This document shows positions 12,421 to 24,800 of a stretch of DNA of 64,000 nt, one piece after another. A program made the translations under genes and the position numbers. The notes under the pieces were generated by a model. The model was given only the letters and a program-made list of their open reading frames with translations, had not been told where the DNA came from and did no database searches. The stretch lies in the NCBI RefSeq assembly GCF_963855985.1, contig NC_087093.1, forward strand, positions 8,625,501-8,689,500. The letters are read 5' to 3'. Source of the stretch: Ostrinia nubilalis (lineage: Eukaryota > Arthropoda > Insecta > Lepidoptera > Crambidae). How positions within the stretch are numbered: position 1 is the stretch's first letter; each line of letters starts with the position of its first letter.

Positions 12421-13169
12421 ACTCGACAATAAGAGGGCTCTATTAGTAAAAAATAAAATATTTTGAAAATTATAAATAAATAATAATTTTCAAATTAGTT
12501 TGAGATGCGACTCTTAACGCTAAAAAAAATTAAATAACTATAAAATAAAGTATACTATACAAATAAAGCGATTTGATTTGATTTGAAAATAAAATATGTT
12601 TCAAAAGGCGAAAAGAAAAAAAAAACATTTTAATGTTAGAATCGTTAACTAAATTCCACCATGTAAAATGAAGTACTTATAATCAGAGTACCTGTACATA
12701 TAAATGAACGTAATATTATAAAACATAAGTACCTACAATATTCTTTTTAGTACGAGTAGCTGTAACGTCTGCCTTTGTCGCCCATAGAAAGGACATCAAC
12801 GCGTCAGCGGATTCAATGTTAACGCTTTGTGCATTTAATTACGAGTAATACAGTATTAGCTCACTGACAACTATGAAAATCATGATTCAAGCTTATGGTG
12901 ATCTTCGAGGTTAATTTTAATTATTAATAGCCTCCAATGGGCGATTTCATTCCCACTACGAAATTTTAATTTGTGTGTTTTAAAGATCTTAAATACTTAT
13001 CCTCTTCCTACAAGTTCTTGTATTTTATGAAACTAACGCTGTAGCTTTAGTAGTATTTTAAGCATACATAAATTACTACACATAAGGGGGGAAAGGGTCG
13101 ACATCGAAGTGTGACATTGTATTACAAAGGGTTTATATTTCATGTGATATTTATGTAATTTTTGTGAAA

Positions 13170-13775
13170 GTTATATTTTCAGAAAGATAGGTTTACGAAG
13201 GACATCGGCAAGTTAAGTTTCGAAGTTGTAATTTCGAAATGTTCGATTTCAGAAAAGTTAGGATTCCGAAAGTGAAGTTCCGATAACTAGGTTTTCAGAA
13301 AAGGTTTAAAAATATTCAGGTAGGTTTTCGACTTGTAGGTTTACTTACGATTAATTTCGGATTTTCATTCAGGAAGCTATGGTGCGAGAATTTAGGTTTT
13401 TGATAAATGAAATTTTCTCAAGAGTTAGGTTTTGAAAAACTAATGTTTATGAAAAAGTTTTTCTGAAAGTTAGGTTGACGAGCTAACTACTCACTAATTG
13501 GAGAGTTAGGTTTTGGTAAGTTAGGTTTTCTAAATATTAGGGTTTTTTTTGGAAGCTAGGTTGTCGAAAATTAAACTTAGATAAACTTAATGTTACAGAA
13601 TTACGAAATTTTGGTTTTCAAAAAGTTAGCTTTAATTCGAAAATTATGATACGATACGTCAGATTTACGAAATTATGATATCGAAAAGTTAATTAGATGT
13701 TCGAAAAGTTGTATTTTCAGTAAGACTAGGAAAGACTTAGGCCTACCTAAGTCTACTAGGTTTTCGAAACTTATT
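13170..13775. repeat. Degenerate short-period repeat around GTTAGGTTTTCGAAAA
   Basis: The region contains many imperfect reiterations of AGTTAGGTTTTCGAAA at irregular spacing of about 15-30 bp. It contains TTAGG pentamers but not in pure telomeric arrays. Confidence 0.65.
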
Positions 13776-15769
13776 GAAAACGTAATATATCAACGTAGTT
13801 TTAAAATTACATGATATTAGCATCTTCCGTGTTATCTACACATTCAAAATAGATTGTTAATCCCAGCCTTAGATAAAAAAGATCCCAGCTATATGCCAGT
13901 AGTAGAAGTAGTGGTGATTACCAATGACCGCCTTTATGTTTTTCGTCTCTGACAGACAGAAGTACTTACTTAACTACTTATTTACAACAATCTTATCGTT
14001 TTAAAATCCAAAAGCAACGACCTTACTTAACTAGTTGAACATCTACGAATGTTGTGCGGACAAGTTGCCACATTATTGTTTAGAAGCTCGAATAAATACT
14101 ATTTACACACTTCAGTGACCTTCATGGTTCAAGTTTACTTGGATTTAATTAATAAATGTTTATATTGGTTTATCAAAATATTGACAATTTATTGAATACT
14201 AGCTTATGTAGGTACGTGACTTCACCCGCATGTATTTCGGTCTGCCACAAAAGTTGTCCGGTTGTCGCGTTCATATTTTACTTTCATATTATACCAACGT
14301 GAGAAGTTAGGGGATTCCCATACAAACTTTCCCATTATAATAAGTACCTAGGTACTCATTTCAGTAGGTACTACCTATAGGGAGGTAAAGATATAATTGT
14401 AGGAATTAATTTACCGCCCCCTCTAGGGATGTTACCTGGGTAAAAAAAGCAAGTTTGAATAAGTTCGTTGTCGATTAATTTATCAAAAAATACTTGACAC
14501 GTAATTTCCACTTTTTCAAAGTAATGAAAATTGAAATAGAGAGTTCAAAAGAAGTGTAGCACTTTGTGACGTCACGCGGAACTTCAACGCATCATAACTT
14601 CGTAATTACTTGTTTGATTGACAATTTTTTATAAGTGTCCAATATTTTTTGATAATGTAATTGACGGACTAAAAGTTTTTTTAGGAAACTAGTCTATTGG
14701 TTCAGCTAGTACTTAGTTTAAGCGAGAAGGCGCAAGCGCAACTGCAGGCATAGGTACAAATTTGCTACTTAGCTTTTTAAGTAGTTTTTTACTGATAGTA
14801 CGGCTCATGAAGTAATGGTATCGTACACAAAAACAATATGTAAAGGTGGCTTAATCCTAAAAGCATTCTCCACCAGTGAACCAAGTAGGTATCATACTTA
14901 AGGTCAATTTTGAAGTATGATGACTGGTACTAGATTCATGCAAATCTGATTAGCGAGAATAAATAACTAAACAATTGGAACACCCACTTAAGTAGATTTC
15001 TTTATTAAATAAACAGTTATTATTTCTACTAGAATTTTTTGATTCAAACGTAATTAGACGTTTCGAGAATTACCGCAGTTAGTCCCACTCCCTTTACAAT
15101 GTGGGATATTGTTAAACCACACGATGATAAACGGCTTGTCTGTGTTGAAATATCCTTGACGAACAAATCTGAGAGCGCTTTGAACTGATGGAATCAAATG
15201 AATAATAAATTCACAAGATGATGAAGGTAATTTTTGCCGGCACCGCTATCGGAGCATCTCCAAAATCATAGTTGCCCAATGTTCACGTAGATTCGCGGGC
15301 AGACGGCGGTTACTTCATGTAACGCACTCCGATGCAACATTTAGCGATTAAGCACAATATTCACACAATGCTATTGTGCTCGCAGGCTGGCGCATAATTA
15401 TGTGCTACCTCACACTAGTGTTTTGTCATATTAACCTTCCAGCATAAAAAACGACGCTGAAAAAGTATAAAACAAGATTTTCAGAATACTGAACTGCTAT
15501 TGCTATTAGATTTTATGAAACCCCATATAGCCTATAACCTATAACCTCGGACAATTAAGACACTTCTAATGATATGTCATTTGTCGAATTCTGATAAGTA
15601 GTTTAGAAGTTACGAGGGAATAACAAATGAACATACATACATACATAGCCTGTCAAAATCATAGCCCTCCTTTTGCTTTGCCGTAGTCGGGTAAAAACTA
15701 ATCTCCCATTGCTGCAAATAACCAAATTAAACCAATACTTAATTGCAGGTTTTAAGAAAAACGTTGATG

Positions 15770-15912
15770 CAGGCCGCTACCAACCGGCCAATCTAAGTAG
15801 GCTAGGTAGGTACCTACATAGAAATATTGGAAGAGGCTGTGGGGGGATTCCTATGTTCAGCACTGATTCTGTGGCTGAAAGACGATGATGAATTGATGAT
15901 GATGATGATATG
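15770..15912 (+). mobile_element. LINE 3' tail fragment
   Basis: A degenerate LINE C-terminal sequence (GAAGAGGCTGTGGGGGGATT region) ends in a (GAT)n run. It lies opposite in orientation to the fragment at 12337-12420. Confidence 0.5.
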
Positions 15913-17379
15913 GTATGCGCAGGTGTGGTCAATCCAATTATCCGAAAAGTTACTAACTAGATAAGGTAATGATGATACATAAGTAGAACCTTTCTGTATT
16001 TACTTAAGTGGGTTAAAAAGTTTAAAAAAGCTCATTTCATGACAAATAGTTAATCCCATGGATTAGTAGGTGGCACGGGCAAGTTGTCCAGTAACGGACC
16101 AGACAACACTGAGTTCCATTTGTGGTTCCATGTTGTTAGCGGAGACTGCCGGAGACCAACCCGACCCCCTACCATTCCTCCTTTGTAACCACTCTCTCAC
16201 CACTAAGTACCGGCACGGAAATGTACCTACTGCCCGCGAAATTTTAAACCGATCTCGGACCATTTGCTTTTCAAGCAATATAAAATATGATACCGACTAA
16301 TATCTGCCCTAAAACTAGGAACCAATGGTTTTAGTTAATGCGCCCGTTAAAGTTACTTGGTGGTTAATTTCTCATAAACTGCACTGCGAACCCGTTATTG
16401 ATCGCCAACCAAAAATAACCATAAAACTTCCTTTTGTGATAAGATTACCAGAATAGAACTTGCCATTAGGATTCCACCATAAAACCCTTTTGTACCTACC
16501 TACATATTTACGGCACCGGAACCCTAGTTAAGTATGCCAACAAATCGCTGAATGAGACTGACTGAACTTGCACTGGAACTTTTGGAAAATCTCCCGTTTA
16601 CCTGAATTACCTATCTAGCTACTTACGTTTTAATTTGATAACGAAGCTGTTACGGAAACTTTTGAAACATCAGCAGAGGTCACTTGCATCACGTTTTAAG
16701 CTGTCTACGTGTAATTATCCTAATAATGTATCAAAATTAGAATGTTGTCGATCTTCAGATCTTTAGTAGACATGGTAAAAAATAAGATTTGTTATGAGCA
16801 AGAATAAACAGGAACAGTCTTTAACTCGAGGCTAAGAAATAGCATTTGAGCATCCCTCTGAACTGTTAAGTTTCCCCTCGAAAAGCTTTCTATCGTTATG
16901 TAAGTAGGTAATGTACTTATAGTACATACCTACACAGTAAGAAGAGCAAAACAAATAAAGCCTGAATAAATCGAAAATCTATCTGCTACATTGTTTTCAA
17001 AAACGAATTTGAATGTAAGTAGTCTATTGGGTTAGAATTTCTGTCTGATCGTCATCAACAGCTCAATCGAATTTTCAACCAGCCGAAATTTATTAGGTGT
17101 CCATAGATTTGGTAGAATCACCAACTCAGGTGAAGCTAAAAATAGCTTGTAAAATTGTAGTAAGTTATGAAACTTTCAAGTCTAGACCAGTCTACACTCT
17201 AAATAAAAAGTAAGTATGAAGCAAGTAACATGACGTTAATCCATATTAATAATAGCTATGTATTATGTGATATAACGGTCTCAAAAGTATTATCATAAAA
17301 AGAGGTCGAGGAGGACACACTGTATCTTCAAATACCTATTTAGTAACACTTTAGGTGCTTTAGGGACAATAGGTTGCAT

Positions 17380-17476
17380 CACCGCGTGGCCGCGGAACCG
17401 CTTCCGCTCGCAATCTCCGACGCGGCCCGCGGTCCTCCGCGCGGGCGCGGTGGGAGATGCCTCTCCACATATATAA
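17380..17476 (+). promoter_or_regulatory. GC-rich proximal promoter with TATA box of the glycine-rich gene
   Basis: TATATAA lies at 17470-17476 and a CAGT initiator-like motif at 17503-17506, about 33 bases downstream. The 80 bases upstream of the TATA are strikingly GC- and CpG-rich (many GCGG/CCGC) compared with the AT-rich surroundings. The start codon follows at 17524. Confidence 0.65.
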
Positions 17477-17523
17477 CGCCACACCAGCCGGCAACAACCA
17501 AGCAGTAACCAAACAGCTTCAAC

Positions 17524-19352
17524 ATGAAGGTAGGTGACCACCAAACGCGAAACCAACAAAAAATGTTGTTTGATCCAGATTTTTTGCCTCATTAACTACT
17601 ACCACAGTTCATCAAAAATTTTAGCGAGCTTTTTGTTTACACAAATAGCTTCGAGCAGTCACGAAAAGTCAATTAAGCCAACGCGCTCTAAATCCCATAA
17701 TTTTAATAGTGTCGCTCTTTATTACTGACAATCTCAGTTCGATCTATATTAATTTAGTAGGTAATGTAATAACATTACTTACAGCTTTCGAAACCAAATT
17801 GATTAAATTATTACTAATTGAATTTTCAATCAATTCATTTTCAATTTTCAGGTATTCGTGTGCTTGTTAGCGCTGGCCGCAGCGGCCCACGGCGGTTTTA
17901 TCGGCGGTGGTGGTAGCGGAGGGTGGTCAGGCGGCGGCGGCGGCGGATACGGCGGCGGCGGCGGCGGCTGGTCCAGCGGCGGCGGCGGCGGCGGCTGGAG
18001 GGGTGGCAGCAGTGGATGGTCAAGCGGAGGAGGCGGCGGTGGCTGGAAACTTGGAGGAGGAGGCGGTGGATGGTCATCCGGCGGTGGTGGCGGCTACGGC
18101 GGTGGTGGCGGTTACGGCGGCGGCGGCAGCGGCGGACGTAAGTATATTTAATTTGAATCAATTTATATTATCACTGATTCGCATGTAAAACACCTGATCT
18201 GACAGACAATTAATTCCAACCAACAGCTTTCAGAAGGTGTACTAAGTTGAAAAAACAGTTTTCAAAATTTAGTATCCGCAAAGTTTAGCGCGAAATTACT
18301 GAAGCCGTGACATAAATTTTCAACTATAAAATATGTAACAAATCTTAGCAATAGAAAAGTTCAAGGGCCACATTGGAAAGGGCCTAAGTACTGAATAAAT
18401 ATTTTGATTTGTAATTAGTTTCAAATAATCGAAATAGTTTTTACCGATTGAATATATTTTTCAGAGGTGAAAATCATCAAAATCATCTCCTCTGGCGGCG
18501 GCGGCGGCGGTGGTGGTTACGGTAAGACAATTTTTTGTTTTTTTTCTATAATTAGTCTTACAGTTTTAGCATGACCGTTACATTAATTCATAGATAAGAG
18601 TTCAGTTTGTAGGTCAAAGCCACCAATTAGAGTACCTAGTTACTAAGATACAATAGTACCTAATTTTAACGTAACGTAACGTTACAAAGGTCAAAAGATT
18701 GGACGACTACCAGACAACTTAGGGTCATCTGCCCGTTCGCATTTGTCATTGCCACTGCGCACTGTTGCAATTTGCTGCTGTACCTACAATGTACATAATC
18801 GTGCATTATTAGATTGATGCGTTCAAAAAGATAATATCACAGGTAATTTTATGTTAATTACAAGTTGCGAATTGAGAAGTGTGCAGCACAAGGTTAATAA
18901 AGAATTACCTAGGTCTTGACATTAATCAATTGTGACTAGAGGCTAGCTGTACAAGGTATTAATTACACTACAGTACCTAACTTATTACACCAAAGATTAC
19001 CTAACACCTATCTCTCATTAGCGCTACCCCAGACTAAACCAGATCAGAATAACAAATGACATTTGAGATAACGATCAGAACCCGCCAATCTTATGTCTGC
19101 CAGCGTCTACCGATGACTTATTATACTTGCACGTACTTACCTAATATTATGGATGAAGGTGGTGGTCACGGCGGCTGGTCCGGCGGTGGCGGTAGCGGCG
19201 GCGGCTGGAAGCTCGGCGGCGGCGGTGGCGGCTGGTCTAGCGGCGGCGGCGGCGGCGGTTGGTCCAGCGGCGGCAGCGGTGGCGGCTGGAAACTCGGCGG
19301 CGGCAGCGGCGGCTGGTCCGGCGGCGGCTCCTCTGGCTCTGGCTGGTGGTGA
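17524..19352 (+). CDS. Secreted glycine-rich protein, probably cuticular
   Basis: Predicted exons are 17524-17529, 17852-18137, 18465-18521 and 19159-19352, giving 180 aa with consistent phases. The first exon encodes only Met-Lys, a layout typical of insect cuticle genes. A signal peptide (MKVFVCLLALAAAAHG) is followed by Gly-rich blocks with repeated GGWSSGG and GGWKLGGG units. The short third exon supplies QVKIIKIISS, the only hydrophobic-basic segment, then another Gly block and a C-terminal SGSGWW. Composition and architecture fit glycine-rich cuticular proteins, inferred to act in the extracellular cuticle matrix. The fourth-exon acceptor (AAG at 19156-19158) has a weak pyrimidine tract and is the least certain junction. 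Out-of-frame Arg/Ala-rich ORFs across the Gly codons are shadows. Confidence 0.8.
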
Positions 19353-19385
19353 TCTCTCCTTCATGATTCTATTAGTACAAATTAA

Positions 19386-19391
19386 AATAAA
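19386..19391 (+). terminator. Polyadenylation signal AATAAA
   Basis: It lies 34 bases after the stop codon of the glycine-rich gene. Confidence 0.7.
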
Positions 19392-20638
19392 ACGATACCT
19401 CGAAACTTACATATTTTTTTAATTTATTATTCCTGTGTCAACCACACATACCTTCATACTCCACCTACACTTAATGCATCGTTAGCAATGTCCGTAGCCT
19501 AGATAAAATACAGTGGAATTATGATTACCACCTGAAAGGAAAGTCAAAGAAAACATTCCTTTATTTTTTAAAAGATAGAAAACTGCATTCAAAATTAAAA
19601 AAATTGTTAAAATTACACTCGGCACTTATAAGATGGATGAAAATTAAATGTAACAAACAAATATACAGTGTGAGTCACGTTAAAGTGTACATATCAAAAT
19701 AGATAAAACTAGACCTATTTTTATCGACAAAAAAGAGGCCAAAAAATTTTTGAGATTTTTTTTTTAATTTTTTATAGAATTTTTTTTCTTCGAATTACTT
19801 ATTGTAAAGAAAACGTAATAACTTTTAAACTAAGCGGTATATCCTGATAAAATAAAAACAGTAATAATGCTTAATAACAGGCGATCCTAAAAAAATACAT
19901 AAAATACACAAAAAAAAACAACAAATAATAAAAAATGATACTTTTTTAAAAAAAGCTGCTTTAAAATTCGTGTTTTTTTGGTTATTTGATAAATTTCTCC
20001 AAAAAATGCCCCTATAACCGGTGGTTTTTATTACGTTGTATTATTTTCTATCGTATTACCTTCGTAAAACCAAAACTCGCATGTCTCATGTTTTAGGGCG
20101 AGCGAAAGGGTGTGTTACTTATATGCGTTTTAACGCTGTAACGCTGCCAATTCGCTCATTGCACGGTCTGTCCCGGCCGCTTGCTTTGGTGTTGGCCTTG
20201 AGGGAGAGCGCTGGTTGTGTAGATCCTCAAGGCAAGCCTGACTGTTATCCTTCTCGTGGTTGCCGCCTGTTTTTGGTCTGGTTCCTTATGAAACAGACGT
20301 AACGGAAATGGTCAGACGCATCCCATGCTCCTTAACACCCTTTTCCTACCCCAATCCTGCTTTGCTTTTGCATTTCCTTCCTCTCCTAGGGATACCACAA
20401 ACCTTGAGGTCCTTAGCCTCCTCAAAAAGTGTGGTCATGGCTACCTTGGGAAAGTACCATGGACGATTTCCCCCTAATTCAAGGTGTGATGCGAACCGTG
20501 CCGATGAACGCGTGGCTGAGAGGGAGCTCAGTCTTGAACGGTGCCTGCCCGAGACCAGAGCGATTCGGTGCAGTATTCAGCTCTTCCCTGGGCATGCGGG
20601 GCTCTGCCGAGGGTGACCGATTACTTCCCTAGCTACTC

Positions 20639-21847
20639 GTGGGAACTTTTATGAATACTTTTATAAAAACACCCAAATCTCCTCCCTTAGGGGAACAATT
20701 GGACAGGCCTGACGGAGAGCCTTCATTGACCTCCAAATCGCCTTGCTCCAAAATTTCGGAGAGTCTCTCGGCTATGTCTGTGGGGGGCACTAGTGCTGAA
20801 CCACAAACAGGGTCGACAAAGACCCCGAAGGACACAAAGCGTGCCAGGCTTTGTGGTGCGGCCAGGAAGAGGTTCCGGAGGCTGATTGCAGCGGAACTTG
20901 GTGCTGAACAAGCCCTTGCTCTCTGCAGGAAGCCCTGGGATCAAATTCCGGTCGACAATCCTCCTCCCGATCCAAAGGCGAAAAAACGCCTACGTTCGGA
21001 GGAAGAATCCCCGCGGGATCAGCCGAAGAAAACCTCTAGGCTGGACGTCACGGCAACCCCCCTCCCTAAGGTACAATACAGCGTTGTAGCTGGCGCCGTG
21101 CGAGTGGGTGTCCGAAATTCGGCCCCCATGAGCGAGGACCAGATGCGACTGCTGCATGACGCCCTTCTCGAGTCCATCGCCAAGATGGCCGGGAAGAAGG
21201 GAGTCCCGCGACCAAGATTTGCTGGTTTCTCCTACAAGACGGGGTGGGTCCTGGTTAACTGTGAGAACCAGGAAAGCCATGACTGGCTTGTAGGAGAGAT
21301 CAGGCAAACCAAACCGTGGCCTGAGGCGGAACTCTCGACCATACCCGAGAGCGAACTGCCTAGGCCACAGGTGGGGACCACTTTCATACCCATCAGTGAG
21401 GCGGCAACGGTCGAAAAGGCTTTGCCGCTGCTGGAGGCGCAGAATGATGGTCTCAACCCGGGGCTATGGCGAGTTCTCCATAAGCGGGCCGAGGCGGGAG
21501 GGACTGTGGTGACCTTCTCGTTGGACGATCCGTCGGCGGAGACTCTCCGTGCAAATAACGGCAGAGCTGGCCTTGGCTTTAAATATGTAATATTTAATGT
21601 CAGGGGGGGCTCTGCCGCGGAACAGCCCAACGTGGAAACACCTAGGCCGTCGACTTCTGCTGGAGTGCAAGAGGCAACGAGGAGCCCTGCGGGGACCTCG
21701 CGCCAAAGGCCTCCGCTGAGGTCGACCAAAGGCCGGGGTGGAGCCACGAGGGGCGGCACAAGTCGTAGGGGGGTAAGAGGAGGCGGAGGGAATAGAGGAC
21801 GTCCACGTCCCCTACCCAAGAAGCCTCACACACCCGCCCTACGCTAA
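20639..21847 (+). CDS. LINE A ORF1, nucleic-acid-binding protein
   Basis: This 402-aa protein has a Lys/Arg/Pro-rich N-terminal third, a folded central region (about residues 145-315) resembling the DUF4780 domain of insect LINE ORF1 proteins, and a very basic C-terminal tail rich in RGG-like motifs (GRGGATRGGTSRR). No CCHC zinc knuckle is visible. Such proteins are thought to coat the LINE RNA and act as chaperones; that is family knowledge, not seen here. The stop codon lies four bases before the ORF2 ATG, which fits termination-reinitiation. Translation probably starts at the first in-frame ATG, 20639. Confidence 0.8.
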   Translation: MGTFMNTFIKTPKSPPLGEQLDRPDGEPSLTSKSPCSKISESLSAMSVGGTSAEPQTGSTKTPKDTKRARLCGAARKRFRRLIAAELGAEQALALCRKPWDQIPVDNPPPDPKAKKRLRSEEESPRDQPKKTSRLDVTATPLPKVQYSVVAGAVRVGVRNSAPMSEDQMRLLHDALLESIAKMAGKKGVPRPRFAGFSYKTGWVLVNCENQESHDWLVGEIRQTKPWPEAELSTIPESELPRPQVGTTFIPISEAATVEKALPLLEAQNDGLNPGLWRVLHKRAEAGGTVVTFSLDDPSAETLRANNGRAGLGFKYVIFNVRGGSAAEQPNVETPRPSTSAGVQEATRSPAGTSRQRPPLRSTKGRGGATRGGTSRRGVRGGGGNRGRPRPLPKKPHTPALR

Positions 21848-21851
21848 GCCA

Positions 21852-24800
21852 ATGGCTCCCTACAACAGCAGAGCGAGGATCTTGCAGGGCAACCTCCATC
21901 ATGCAGCAGCTGCGACTGCGGTGGTGGAGTGTTGCTTTGTCAAACAGAACATAGACCTCGCTCTGATCCAAGAACCTTGGATATCCAACGGCAACATCCA
22001 GGGGCTAGGGGCCGCCGGTAAGATTCTCTTCAATAATGGTGGCTATAGACCCAGGGCGTGCATCGTTCATAACAAAAATATTGACCTTTTACCTGTTCCA
22101 GAGCTTTGCAATGACGACCTGGTCGCAGGATACATCAATCTCCAAGGGTGGAGTGGGGCTAGAGTAATCGTCTGCTCAGCCTACCTCCCCGGTGATAAGC
22201 CCAATCCCACAGAAGACCTGGTGAACGTTGTGGCCTACGCACAAAGACACAACGCCGACCTGCTTGTGGGATGCGATGCCAATGCCCACCACACCTCGTG
22301 GGGGAGCACCGACATCAACAAAAGAGGTGAGTTACTTTATGACTTCCTTCTATCTAACAATCTGCATACACTCAACCTAGGATGCACACCGACCTTTGTA
22401 ACGTGTAACAGACAAGAAGTTCTTGACATAACTTTCGCAACGAATGCCTTAGCCAGGCACGTCATCGACTGGCAGGTAAGTAATGAAAACTCTATGTCAG
22501 ATCACCGACACATTCGATTTAACCTGGAAGCATCGCTGCCAAGGCGAATCGAAACCTACAGGGATCCAAGGGCTACTGACTGGGACCATTTCAGGGACCA
22601 GTTAAAAACCAACCTTGATGTGATCCCAAAAATCATCAGAACTGTGGAGTGCTTGGAATTAGCAGTGGAGGTAGTCACAGTAGGAATAACCAAAGCCTAC
22701 GAGGACAGCTGCCCTGTGAAAACCAAAGCATCCACAAGTAAAGTCTCATGGTGGAACTCTAAGCTGCAAAAGCTACGAGAAGAAACCAGGAGACTCTTTA
22801 ATAGAGCTAAAAAATCCCATGAATGGGACACATATAAGAAAGCTCTAACCAAATATAACACTGAGATCAGGAAAGCAAAGAGAGCATCGTGGAGGAAACT
22901 GTGCGAGGATGTCGAAAGTCTTCCTCGAGCAGCAAGACTCCAAAAAATGATCTCCAAAACTCCTGTTAGGCAGATTGGGCTTCTGAAAAGACCCGATGGA
23001 ACTTTCACTTCATGTGAAAACGACACATTGGAGCTGCTGGCAGCAACCCACTTCCCTGGATCGGTGGGCAGCAATTGCTCGGCGACTACACATAGCAACC
23101 TTCGCAGGCCGAAGAATGACGACTGGCGGAGGGCTGCTATAATCATAAGACCCAACCAGGTAAAATGGGCCATCAGCTCCTTTAAACCATATAAAGCGTG
23201 TGGCGAGGACAACATATTCCCTGCTCAACTGAAGGAGGGGATGGAAATCCTCACTCCACATCTGGTCAAAATCTTCAGAGCCAGCTTGGCCTGGGGACAT
23301 ATACCGGAACGATGGACCACAGTAAAAGTCATATTCATTCCAAAGACTGGCAGAAAGGACTACGCCTTGCCAAAGTCCTTTAGGCCAATAAGCCTCTCAT
23401 CCTTCCTTATGAAGGTTATGGAAAAGGTAATTGACATCTATATTAGGGACGTAGCACTAAAAACGAAACCTATTCACCACACACAGCATGCCTACCGCAG
23501 AGGTAAATCTACGGAAACAGCCCTGATCAGCCTGATTGACAGGGTCGAAAAGGCACTGGAAGACAAGGAAATCGCGCTTTGCGCATTTCTAGACATAGAG
23601 GGAGCTTTTGACAACACTCCTACTACACTGCTGGTCGAAGGTCTGGTTGCAAAAAGCCTTGACCTGACGACCACGAGATGGGTGGAGTCGATGCTCTCCA
23701 ACAGGAGAGCTAAGGTATCTCTGCTTCAAACCACTATGGAAGTTACAACCACCAGAGGATGCCCGCAAGGGGGCGTGCTTTCGCCCCTTCTCTGGACTCT
23801 GGCGGTTGATACACTACTGTATAAAATGGCCGACCTCAACATTGACACTCAAGGGTACGCTGACGACCTTGTTGTCATAGTAAGGGGCTTCTGCCAAAGT
23901 ACAATATCTTCCATAATGCAAAGAGCGCTAAACACCATAGGTGGGTGGTGCAAAAGAAACAGTTTATCAGTTAACGCTGATAAAACTGTCATTATTCCAT
24001 TTACCAGGCGTAGACAGTTGAACAAACTAGTCAAACCCTCTCTAAATGGAAAAGAGATCGAGTTTTCCACGGAAGTCAAATATCTGGGCGTCACTATCGA
24101 CCAGAAACTTACATGGAATACTCACCTTAATAACATCATACAAAAGGCAAAAATTGCCTTAGGCTCCTGTAGCCGCATGATGGGCAACAATTGGGGCTTG
24201 AATCCCCGATCTGTCTTATGGCTGTATACCACTATCGTGAGGCCGACTATATCGTACGCCTCTGTAGTGTGGTATCACAAAACCAGCCAAAAGACAGTAA
24301 CAGATAAACTAGGTAGTCTGCAAAGGCTTGCCTGTCTCATGGCAACTGGGGCAATGTCAACCGCACCTGGGGCGGCCCTGAACGCACTACTGTGCCTAAC
24401 GCCCCTAAGAATGCACATTGCTAAGGAGGCGGAGGCAAGTGCCTACAGGATAGACGCTCAGGGGGGCTTCCATTGCATATCCCAGAGAATGAGAACATTA
24501 CTGGAGGCTATAAAGAGCACACCTACTCTTTGCATGACTTCTGACATCATGGTTCCAAGTTGTAGCTTCCAAAAGAACTACAAAGTGGAAATACCACACA
24601 GGGAGGACTGGCTGAACAAGCAAGTCACCTGTGAGAAGGGCAGCCTTATATGGTTTACTGATGGGTCAAAAATGGGCCCTAACGTAGGCTTTGGCGTGTA
24701 TGGAGAGCAGCCGAAGCTTAGGCTATCTCAAAGCCTGGGCAAATTTGCCTCTATCTTTCAGGCAGAAGTCTACGCCATTATTGAATGTGCGGAAGCTAAC

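Larger units (their letters stand above)
7603..17379. other. Gene-poor intergenic region
   Basis: No convincing coding exon was seen over nearly 10 kb; the ORFs are short and lack family motifs. It holds two palindromes (9041-9122), LINE 3' tails (12337-12420 minus, 15770-15912 plus), a degenerate short-period repeat (13170-13775) and scattered decayed repeat pieces, for example the GGAACCCTTATAG type near 10360. Confidence 0.6.

Noticed and set aside
17898..18188. Arg-rich and Ala-rich ORFs over the glycine-rich gene
   Set aside because: Shadows of GGN codons in other frames and on the other strand.
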